64,000 bases of DNA from Gautieria morchelliformis (lineage: Eukaryota; Basidiomycota; Agaricomycetes; Gomphales; Gomphaceae): positions 1-64,000 of the forward strand of contig WHVA01000566.1 in NCBI GenBank assembly GCA_015179125.1, in the 5' to 3' direction. The notes below the pieces were generated by a model, which did not search any database, was not told the origin of the DNA, and saw nothing but the letters and a program-made list of their open reading frames with translations. This document shows, piece after piece, positions 35,187-44,286 of this stretch. The translations under genes and the position numbers were made by a program. Each line of letters starts with the position of its first letter. Position 1 is the first letter of the stretch.

Positions 35187-37339
35187 GGGTGGTATATTCG
35201 GGCTGGAGGACGTGAGCGCATGAAGGAGGGTTGGGTGAGGTACATACTTGATGCTTAAAGCCCAGCTTTGTAGCACAATGTAAGTCTAAGCGGGAAACAC
35301 ATCCTTATTACATAGGTCAATAACATGCATCGGAGCACGAACCATCCACGTCCCTGTGGGCAGATACCTATGCTTGTGTAATGAGTTATTTCACGAGAAC
35401 TTCTACCACGGCACTGACGTTTGTAACTTGGACAGGGTAGCGAATGGTCCCGCAAAGAGATTAGTATTGTGGCTGAGTGGGGGTTCAGTTATGGGTAGAT
35501 TCGATTGTGCGGGGATAACCACGGGCGCACTGGAGGTGTGCGGTGCAGATTCGCCCTTAGATGCTGTTGCAAGCGTTGGGCTATCGCTCGACATTACACC
35601 AGAAGCCGTGGAGTAGGTTGCAAAGTTGAGAAGACGGCGCCATTACTAGAGAACTAAGTGTTTATGAGGGGACACCAACCTTTGGCGTACATCTTTAATA
35701 ATCAGCCACGACGGGTATGACATTCCAATGAAGAATGTATCATCAAACTGATCCGCCAGGGCGCACTGTCGAAGTCGAAACATGTGCTAGGTATAAGTGA
35801 CGACACGGTACCTGATACCAGTAGTAAAACATTATTAGAACAGGTACGTGATAGAGGCTTAGATTCACTTACCCTCACTGCTTCGGCCTATGGGCCCAGC
35901 ATATATTACGACCGGTTCTCCATCGAAGTTACACTGAGAAACCTGTAAAAATGACCATGTCTCTATTGAAGAGATCTGGATCGACAATTGACATTGAGCC
36001 AGAGTAACTCTTCAAACGGTTCGGGTTCGCCCATCCGCAGAGGTCATGTCTGTTTAGCAGGGCTGTAGACTGCCAACTGACAGACGGGTAGCCACTACTA
36101 GCCCTCTCTTGAAAGGCGGTCCCTAAAAGCCACTCGCCAGGACGTTTCAGTTACCCAGCATTCTGTTGGCACGAACCAGGCTGTAAGCTTTAAGCTTTGA
36201 GCCTTAAGCCCAGAAAACGTTGAGGACTAGTTGTGGACGAAGGGTCACACAGTATTGAAGTCACGGGAAGCCCGGGCTCGTGTCCGACCGAGTTCATCTT
36301 GACTCCGATATTTTTCTGGGGTTGTTGAAAAAGTGTGTCTGGATGGCGAGCTGTGTTTCGTTTACTCACGACGTATATATATATCTGATATTTCTGATCT
36401 TTCTGTGTACTTAACTTTGCTCATCGTAATTCACATAGATGGGCAGATGGGCTGTGGCACGGTCATCGATCCAGTGGAAACTGTGGATTTATCCCGTGCA
36501 TATGATTAATTGATCACAGAGTCAAACGTCTGGACCGAAAATCGTTTCTCTAATCTCAGCGATACTACTCAACTTAGGTTGGCCATCACAATCAGGGCAT
36601 CCCTACCGTCAGAAAGGAGGACCGAGCATGTTTTCGATGTCATGTGAATGTGAGGCTGGTTGTCTAATCGGACACGATCATTACATGTGGGTACCAAGCT
36701 ACGTAGACGCATCCGACGAACACAACCTGGTAATGGTTCGCCGCATGAAAAATCTCGGAAAAATATTGATGCTTTTATTTCCGAACAAGCTTGGATCCCT
36801 TCCACCAGTACTGTAAAACCATCGCTCATCGGCACATTCCTCCCTACGGATTCTAGCTCGCCCCCTGATCTCCCATATGAGCAAACTGCAAATTTCCCGT
36901 GCGCGGCGAATATGTCACCCCCGCCCCCCCTTGCGAAGAGTAGCAAATTACAATACGCATGTTACTGTAGTTGCTTAATTATTGGTTTTTAGAAAGTAAC
37001 ATATTATAATAATATCAAATATATAGCAATACTAGAAAGAATAGGAGTTAAAAAAAAGCAGGAGAGTGTAAAGAGCTAGCTAGGAGAGTCCGCGAGCGAG
37101 GTCACCAATATTCCTGAAAGAAGACTGTGCTTGTATGTCCGCACGGTTGAAGGGCGGGAAATAGCCAACAAACCTGGGATCGAAGATAGCTGCGTCCCCT
37201 TTCTTCTCCTGCTGAGGGAGAATATCCGAACACATTATCTTTGGGCCGAACATGTCAACTAAGGATAGATCGAGGGGAACGGTTGGCACGTCCTTCCGTA
37301 GTACATACTCGATGGAATGAGATGTGTTTCTGGGGGCGG

Positions 37340-37830
37340 AGCGCCATGCGAACTTTCGCATTTCCCTGCGTAGTAATCGATCAGATCATGCAGTATGGGA
37401 AACGGGAAGACGGCAAAATACTTACGGCTCAGTGCTCTTCCTTCGACACTTTGGACCGCGCCATGATGTTGACTCGCGTTGAGGTTCAAATCTAACCGAA
37501 TCATCGATCACGGCTATCCCTGGTTTGAGTCTGTTCTCCCTGCATAGTAATTGATCAATATGGCACACCGGAGGAGGGTAAGATACTTACGGTTCCGACT
37601 TATCTGTGCTCTTCCTTGGTCTGTGCCATGCGAGCGTTGACTCGCGTTGGGGTTCAAAAACGTCTGAATCATTGATCACGGTTCTCCCTGGTTTGAGTCT
37701 GTTCTCCTGCATAGTAATTGATCAATATGGCACACCGGAAGAGCGTAAGATACTTACGGTTCCGACTTATCTGTGCTCTTCCTTGGACCGCGGCATGTGA
37801 GGGTTGACTCGCGTTGTATCTCTAACGGAT
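37340..37830 (-). repeat. three tandem copies of a 165-bp segment, each with a splice-donor-like site
   Basis: Each copy contains gtagtaatygatca, then a segment with (minus strand) a consensus donor GTAAGTAT, then tgctcttcctt and gttgactcgcgttg. The two right copies (37500-37665, 37665-37820) are closer to each other than to the left one (37340-37500). On the minus strand each would be a short exon followed by a donor, so this may be tandem exon duplication in an unrecognised gene. Confidence 0.6.
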
Positions 37831-38199
37831 CGAATATGAAGAAATCGGCCGACACGGTCTGGGCTGCCGCCTCGAGATCGCTGAGATGATCATCTATGAC
37901 TACTAACTGTTGACGAAGAGAATGCTCGAGTAATGGTCAATGATTTCCGCCATATGCTTCGCGAGTACCGTACTCAAAATGGTACCTTGGTAATTGATGA
38001 AATAAGTTTCCGGTCTCTGAAACTTCTCTATCAACCCAGGAAATATTTGTGTTGGCAAGTGGCCGAGGTAGAAGACTTTGCTGACTATATCGGGATACGC
38101 GACATGTGGCATCTTGTCGTCATACGTTGTATTTGAATCCAGTGCTGGCTCGGAACGATTGCGAAACTCAGATCAGGAAAAAGGCATGGTGATACACAG

Positions 38200-38400
38200 T
38201 CCTACGCAGTCCTATGTAGGCTATGTAGGACTTATAGGCCTGTAGGACATTGGCCGTTTATGTAGCATACCGTAGTTCGACGGTGGTACTGTAGGCCCAT
38301 GTAGCTGTCTTGTAGGCTACGTAGTGGACACACAAGAGTACATTGAGCGCTGCATGTAGGTTGATGTAGCAGCGAGGTAGTTGCGCTATAAGCTGTCTGT
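38200..38400. repeat. GTAG-rich palindromic low-complexity
   Basis: The motifs gtag and ctac recur every few bases (tcctatgtaggctatgtagg and similar) and can form many small hairpins. No coding function seen. Confidence 0.5.
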
Positions 38401-39225
38401 TGTATTTCTTCAATTCAAGCTTATTTGGAATCAATATATCTCATTTATACTGTACGCGTACTATGACCCGCTGGCGAATAAATTAGCAAATGGGACTGTA
38501 AGGGAGTGCCACTCCCTACATGATGATTCCTTATTTTGAGCATACTAGCACCCATAGCCTTTGGTGGCACATATATAAGCTTGTATCTAGCTTACAAAGA
38601 ACCAGAAAAATCGCTCTTGCGCACCTCTCATTAGGTCTAGTGTCTGCGTCTGCGGCACAAAGCCTTCTTACAGGACCTCAACCATTCTCAATCCTCATTC
38701 TTCAATGGGCTGCGCGGCCAGCGTCAACTTTGTCAGATTGAAGTTCGGGCTTGGGCCGTCTTGCATGATCACAAGGCGGGCATGACAGCACATGTTAACA
38801 TTGTATTGTGGTTAAAAGATACCGTGGGGACTTACCTGCCGTTACCATACCAATTCTCTTGAAGCGACAGAGACTCTGAGCGGATTTCGTGCTAAAGCAT
38901 CGCCAGGCTAGATGGCCATTGAGCTGGTGCACATACACCTCATGGAAAGAGTCCTCCACAAAGGATTACCTGCGCTGTGGAGAGTAGGAGCCCCACCTGC
39001 ATCGACAATGGCACTCCGCGACAATGTGTGGTCAAGTGAAAGATTGGATCAGCCATGGGTGACAGTCCAACAATCACAGAGCAGTTTAGTTGAAGATGTT
39101 TATGCCATTCTAAGGTTGACACTTGTCAAGTACTGACGAGCTCAAACGAAGCATGCGGTGCAGGGGAAGAAATGACGGAGTGAACATAAAATTTTACCAG
39201 AACATATTAGCATCCATAGGGAGTC

Positions 39226-39786
39226 TGTTACGATACGATCCGTCGTAAGGTTGACCGAGGTCGGGAGCGAAACCCGAGGTAAGGTCCGAGGTTATGGGGC
39301 GAGGTTTGGATGGGGAAGTCGGAGAGGGACTTGGCTTCAGCTTATGTGCTGCGCCGACCCTACGCACGAGTCCCAATTTCGGAGGCAAGCGAATAAGAGG
39401 CGAGGTTTGGCTTAAGAGGCGAGGTTAGAAACTAGCTAGGGATCGAAGTTATACGATAGTTGATTTTCAGACTGAGGAGTAGGAATGCATACAAGGGGGT
39501 TATATACGAGCGAGGGTATGAGTCAGGGGTGAACATATTAGTGGAGGTCAGGGCGAGGTCAGGAGGCCGAGGTCAGGGCGAGGTAATATACGAATGATGC
39601 GTGATGGAGCGGAATCAGTAACTAAGGGGATACGGGCATGGGATCAAGGTTGGATATGAGCTCTAGCTCTAGCTCGGGCTCGGGCGCAGGATAAGAATCA
39701 TATGTACTCGGGCACGAGTATCACAAGGCTCGGGCTCGGAAGAAAGTTATACCGGTAAGTAACCGGCCAAAGGCCGGGTTCTTACA
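39226..39786 (-). repeat. 3' LTR of Gypsy element B (inverted part)
   Basis: 561 bp. On the minus strand it starts TGTAAGAACCCGG and ends CGTAACA. It pairs with the 5' LTR at 42411-42973 but in inverted orientation. Its outer flank, read on the minus strand, is GACTC, the same 5 bases that precede the 5' LTR, so both ends belong to one original insertion. Confidence 0.92.
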
Positions 39787-39787
39787 G

Positions 39788-39800
39788 TATCCCCTCCTTA
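39788..39800 (-). promoter_or_regulatory. polypurine tract of element B
   Basis: On the minus strand a purine-rich tract (taaggaggggata) ends next to the 3' LTR start, the expected plus-strand primer site of B. Confidence 0.6.
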
Positions 39801-39906
39801 TGGCCGAGACCCTCGAGGCCGTAATATGAACAAGGTTCGCCTATCCTCGAATCTAGATTCCGGCCCGATGTTAAGTCGCCGGAAAGGCGAAGCTTAATCG
39901 TAGCCG

Positions 39907-39918
39907 AGGTTAGATAAA
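39907..39918 (+). promoter_or_regulatory. TATA-like box of the antisense gene in element B
   Basis: The sequence ttagataaaagg lies about 40 bp before ATG 39958. With the adjacent LTR edge it is the best promoter candidate for the antisense gene. Inferred from position only. Confidence 0.4.
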
Positions 39919-39957
39919 AGGGTGGGTAGGAGGCAGCAAACCCAAGTGCCAACGAAT

Positions 39958-41080
39958 ATGGTGCGCCCCCAAGCTCTCTTCAACTCTGCTATCGACGAAA
40001 ACAGCGCGAACAACGCGTTTGACCAGACCTTGTTGTCTGAGGAGGATGGTTCCTCGGGCGAGGTTATGCCTGAGGTTTGACCCGACGTGGTCCTGCGACC
40101 CATCGAGGATGCGGGGGCCATAGACATGGGGAAGCCATGGCAGGAAGGGCACAATGGCAAGAAGGTGAGTACCGTTGTTGTCTGGTCATGGATGCTGCTG
40201 ATTTGTACAGTATAAACACATGTTGTTCTCGTACCACCCTACCGACTTGTCCCTATACGGGTACAAGCTTGCCGACGGGGGACCTCGTGAGTGGCAACTT
40301 GCGGCCAAGGCCGAGGCGAGGTGTGCGCGCTGCGAAGAGTGCGACTATACGTGCCTTCGGGCCGTTAGCCTCGACTTCGGCCTCGCCGACCAGGGTGCCT
40401 GCGTGTGGTGCAGGACACGCTCCTTGGGCTGTAGTATAGCCCATGGTCGTCGCAGCAAGGCAACCCCAGGAAAAGGTCAGGCGAGTGCCGTGGGCAAGAA
40501 GCGAGCGAGGAGCGAGGATACTGAGGACGGACCGAGGCCGAGGAAAGAGGCCAAGGTTTGGGATGAGGTTGCAGAGGACGACGACTCAAGCGACTGGGTC
40601 GAGAGGAACCTTGAGATGAGGGTGGAGCAGATGGAAGCGAGGTTGAGCGAGGGGAAGGGTAAGGGGTCAGAGGGAGCGAGGCATAGTGAGGGGAAGGAAG
40701 CCGAGGTGGAGGAAACCGAGGTGGAAGGTCGGAGGGCGAAGAAAGACAAGAAGACGAAAAGGTCGGAGCGAAGTGCGGAGATGAGGGAGTTGATAGCGGC
40801 GGTGAGGGACATGGGACAGAAGGTTGGCGAGGTTGGGGAAAGGGTGTGTGAGTTGTTGGGGGAGTTTAGGGCGGCGAATGATAGGATGAAACGGGCGGAT
40901 GTGGAGTTCATGAGGATAAGGAGGAGGCGGAATTTCTTGAAGCGGATGCAGGGGGTGAGAGACTTGGTGGATTATGGGGGACATGGGGGTCTGGTGGAGC
41001 GAAGTAGCAGTAGTAATGAGGAGGAGTCAGGTGAGGGTAGCGAGGAGAGTGAGGGAGAGGATATGAGGATGTTGGAGTAA
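39958..41080 (+). pseudogene. antisense Zn2Cys6-like gene carried by Gypsy element B
   Basis: This gene lies between B's chromodomain and 3' LTR, on the strand opposite to B's pol. Exon 1 is 39958-40164 (69 codons), the intron is 40165-40210 (46 bp, gtgagt...tacag), and exon 2 is 40211-41080; the join is in phase and gives 358 codons. Exon 2 has YHPTDLSLYGYKLADG and then a cysteine array C-x2-C-x6-C, a linker of about 15, C-x2-C-x6-C (CARCEECDYTC, CVWCRTRSLGC). This is the spacing of a fungal Zn2Cys6 binuclear cluster with a long linker. A basic patch (GKKRARSED), an acidic/basic middle and a helix (MRELIAAVRDMGQKVGEVG) follow, then an acidic tail. Codon 41 is TGA, where CGA is likely original, so this copy is nonsense-mutated unless a later ATG is used. 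DNA binding is inferred. Confidence 0.75.
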
Positions 41081-41193
41081 ACTAACTAAGGGAAATAATG
41101 GAATTTCTTGGAATTTATTGATTTTTGTTGTTCGGTTGTGAGGGAATTTTGTTATTTAACTACTGGGTTCATGGGGGTTAAACAAGGAAACGA

Positions 41194-41512
41194 TCATAGA
41201 GCAGTCAATGGTCCCGGCTTGCCCGGATAAGACTCGTGGAAATCGGTGACCAGCTCCGAGGCATGATCAAGCTTGGAAGCGAGGATCCACGAGGTTTCTT
41301 CGTCCGTACCTTTGTAACCAGTCCACCTAACAAGATACAGCAGTTTGCAGCTCTTCTGTCTATTATTGATCTTGGAGTCGAGAATCTCCGAGACTTCGAA
41401 CTCAGGCTCGCCGTCGATGACGACTGGGGGTGGAGGAGGCTGAACTCGGTTCGGGATGGTGTTGGGCGAGGCTGGTTTGAGCATGGATACGTGGAATACT
41501 GGATGGACTGAA
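41194..41512 (-). pseudogene. element B pol C-terminus with chromodomain (separated by Copia insertion and inversion)
   Basis: On the minus strand it reads HSVHPVFHVSMLKPA and then a chromodomain (FEVSEILDSKIN, LLYLVRWTGYKGTDEETSW, then HASELVTDFH). It continues exactly where the plus-strand part stops at 50313 (LPEHMHSV), with the 5-bp TTCAG duplicated. In other chromoviruses such a domain steers integration to heterochromatin marks. Confidence 0.9.
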
Positions 41513-42000
41513 TGTTGGGTGCATTTATGCTCCTGCACCAAAATCAAGCATAATATATTCAATTTATTGTGTGGTGTTTCAATATTTTCTCATACTGTTC
41601 TTGTACCATGCATCCACTTCTCTGATTATTTTCGAAATTTTCTAGTCACTCCCTATCTCTCCATTCCATTCTGTTATTTCTATTTTCACAGGCGGCTGCA
41701 CCCAGCGGAGTTTGAAATGACTTCGATGCGCGAGCCCTTGGGCGCTAAAGGGCCGGGTGCACGTATATGCCTTCTGAGACAGGATAGTGCTCCTCTCTCA
41801 GTGACAATAAATTCACTGAGAGAGGCGAGTAGTATCTTTCATATTTACATAGCATGTTGACTGAAAATCATGTAGTGTATTTGATTCTAGGTATTGTATT
41901 AATACATCAGTGACAATAAATTCACTGAGAGAGTGTATTTGATTCTAGCTTTCTAAGAACTCTACCGAACCTTCCCTGCCATAGCCCCTAGTTGCTAACA
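41513..42000 (+). repeat. 5' LTR of the Copia element
   Basis: 488 bp, TGTTGGGTGC to GTTGCTAACA. It is the inverted twin of 50314-50801; no difference was seen by eye over the parts compared. It contains a segment tcactgagagag repeated in both orientations. The outer flank is ctgaa, the complement of the TTCAG beside the other LTR. Confidence 0.93.
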
Positions 42001-42001
42001 A

Positions 42002-42018
42002 GGGTTATGGGCCCGCAG
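42002..42018 (+). promoter_or_regulatory. Copia primer-binding site, half-tRNA initiator-Met type
   Basis: The sequence gggttatgggcccgcag directly follows the LTR. It is complementary to the anticodon stem-loop half of eukaryotic initiator tRNA-Met, whose loop carries CAU between GGGCC and AACCC. Drosophila copia and yeast Ty5 use this internal site with a cleaved tRNA. Confidence 0.7.
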
Positions 42019-42190
42019 ACATTTCGCAGAAGCTTTTGGGTGTGGAGAAGCTTGCAACAGATGGAAGTAATTGGCCTCTGTGGCGAGCTACTCTCACAAG
42101 TTATTTTGAGTCCAAAAATCTACTCAGGCATATAGAAGGGAGAGCCATTAGACCTGCTGATCCTCCAGTCATGGCCCCCCGGGTGTCCTA
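42019..42190 (+). pseudogene. 5' end of Copia gag, separated from the rest by inversion
   Basis: The frame reads ADISQKLLGVEKLATDG, then NWPLWRATLTSYFES, then LLRHIEGRAIRPADPP. This is the start of a Copia-type Gag (the W-x-LWR block). It breaks off near 42190 before a stop. The remaining Gag-Pol begins near 54920 on the minus strand. Confidence 0.8.
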
Positions 42191-42410
42191 CACCTAGGTG
42201 TGGAAGTACGATGTTATTTTTGCGATGTGCCCTGCTGCACCGTTTTCTTGTAAGTTATTTCAAGCTCCGATGTTTTGAGGCTGCATGTGACCTGAAGCAT
42301 TGTTTTGGTATACAACCAAACACGACCTTCTATCCATACCACCACCAATGTGCCTTGGGTCCTCGAGCTGCAGACGCACTGCATACTTTTCTGATAGTTC
42401 TTTATGACTC
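42191..42410. other. original host flank of element B inside the inverted block
   Basis: Non-repetitive sequence ending tttatgactc right before B's 5' LTR. The last five bases are the target duplication. No gene seen. Confidence 0.6.
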
Positions 42411-42973
42411 TGTAAGAACCCGGCCTTTGGCCAGTTACTTACCGGTATAACTTTCTTCCGAGCCCGAGCCTTGTGATACTCGTGCCCGAGTACATATGAT
42501 TCTTATCCTGCGCCCGAGCCCGAGCTAGAGCTAGAGCTCATATCTAACCTTGATCCCATGCCCGTATCCCCTTAGTTACTGATTCCGCTCCATCACGCAT
42601 CATTCGTATATTACCTCGCCCTGACCTCGGCCTCCTGACCTCGCCCTGACCTCCACTAATATGTTCGCCCCTGACTTGTACCCTTGCTCGTATATAACCC
42701 CCCTTGTATGCATTCCTACTCCTCAGTCTGAAAATCAACTATCGTATAACTTCAATCCCTAGCTAGTTTCTAAGCCTCGCCTCTTAAGCCAAACCTCGCC
42801 TCTTATTCGCTTGCCTCCGAAATTGGGACTCGTGCGTAGGGTCGGCGCAGCACATAAGCTGAAGCCAAGTCCCTCTCCGACTTCCCCATCCAAACCTCGC
42901 CCCGTAACCTCAGACCTTACCTCGGGTTTCGCTCCCGACCTCGGTCAACCTTACGACGGATTGTATCATAACA
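42411..42973 (+). repeat. 5' LTR of Gypsy element B
   Basis: 563 bp, TGTAAGAACCC to TCATAACA, with tandem cctcgccctgacc units in the middle. It differs from the 3' LTR at several positions, mainly transitions such as CGTATCGTAACA against TGTATCATAACA. B is therefore older than the Copia inserted in it. Confidence 0.92.
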
Positions 42974-43017
42974 GTATTTTCAGACTGCTTCCACCCTACA
43001 TATCCCTTTTCTTCACT

Positions 43018-44236
43018 ATGTCCATGATAACTCGTTCTCGCACCCTTCGGGGTATATCAGAACAACGACGTTTCTTGGAAGCCCCCGACGATTCACCACC
43101 ATCCCCCGGGGATACCCCGCCGAGCCTAGTAACAAAGGCAAAGGTAGGGCTGACCCCGATGACCCTTCAGGTGATCCAGGTGATGGCTCTGGAGGTTCTG
43201 ACGACGATCAGGACCTCCCCAACCTGCCGCCCAAGGACCTCGGTGACCTTGAGGACAACGAGCTTATGCGTCGGGTGTTCATCAAACTCGCGAAACCTCG
43301 CGAGTCCAAAGCACGAGCCAAGGTCAAGGAACCGGATAGTTATGACAGTACTGACCAGGCCAAGCTTCGTACCTTCTTCCTTCAATGTGTACTCAACTTC
43401 CGAGATCGTCCCACAGCGTTCAAGACTGGGGCCTCGAAGGTGCAGTATGCTATTTCTTACCTGTCCGGCTCAGCTCTACAGTATTTCGAGCCGGCGATCC
43501 TCGGCGAAGTCCAACCCGAGCCAGATTGGCTCAAGGACTGGGACAGCTTCAAGGCCAAGCTCGAGCTCAACTTCGGCCCATATGACAATGCTGCCCAAGC
43601 CGAGATTGACCTTGAGAAGATCGTTATGAAAGAGCACCACAAGGCCCCGCGATTCTTTATTGACTTCGCCCGAGCTTCGACTCGGACTCAGTGGAACGAC
43701 GCGGCCCTCCGACACTTCGCCTACAAGGGCTTGGCCAAACGAATCAAGGACGACTTACTTCACTTCCCTCGATTCCGCAGCCTCGCCGAGCTTAGGACCT
43801 TCGTGCTGGAATGCGACAGCCGTTACTGGGAGCGTAAAGAATATGACGCCATGATCAATGGTCGTAACTCCCAGCCTGCACGCGCCACTAATCAGTCCAG
43901 CAGCAATGCCACTAACAACAACCAGTCTTCCAGCGGTTCCAACAACAATAAGAACCGCAACAAGACTAACAACAACGGCAAGGGTTCCAACAACAACTCT
44001 TCGAACAACAAGAGCCAGCCCGACATATCGAGCAAGCTCGGGAAGGATGGCAAACTACTTCCCGAGGAACGCCAACGTCGGGTCGACCAAGGCCTTTGTC
44101 TACTTTGCGCACCAAAGGCCACATCGTCAAGGACTGCCCGAAGAACAAGTCTACCAGCGGTAGTGGTTCTAAAGGTCGGGCAGCGAAGACCCCCAACGAG
44201 GGGACTTTGGCCTCCATTATGGAGGTGAAAAAATAG
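43018..44236 (+). pseudogene. element B Gag, two frameshifts
   Basis: The start MSMITRSRTLRGISEQ is at 43018. A frameshift in the C-rich stretch near 43085-43130 moves the main Gag domain into frame 43266-44228: LMRRVFIKLA, FKTGASKVQYAISYLSG, WLKDWDSFKAKLELNFG and LAKRIKDDLLHFPRFRS. An Asn/Ser-rich linker follows, then a zinc knuckle whose CLLC and GHIVKDCPK parts lie in different frames because one base is missing after the second Cys. Gag coats the RNA and forms the particle; this copy cannot make a full one. Confidence 0.88.
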
Positions 44237-44286
44237 GTAGCAACCTCGGAACCACACGATCCGAGGATTGCGGTAACCTCACCCGT

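Larger units (their letters stand above)
35187..39225. other. 4 kb gene-poor region
   Basis: No domain recognised. Contents: a possible 63-codon ORF at 35403-35594 (-); a 94-codon ORF at 37080-37361 (-) with possible upstream exons; three tandem copies of a roughly 165-bp segment at 37340-37830; a gtag-rich palindromic stretch at 38200-38400. 39221-39225 is gagtc, the outer target duplication of element B. Confidence 0.45.

Noticed and set aside
35403-35594. 63-codon minus-strand ORF as first exon of the membrane-protein gene
   Set aside because: No in-frame splice join to the exon at 35186 could be found; left out of the gene model.
41456-41860. 134-codon ORF in the Copia LTR, and its twin at 50454-50837
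   Set aside because: It lies wholly in LTR and flank sequence; no domain, present twice only because the LTR is.
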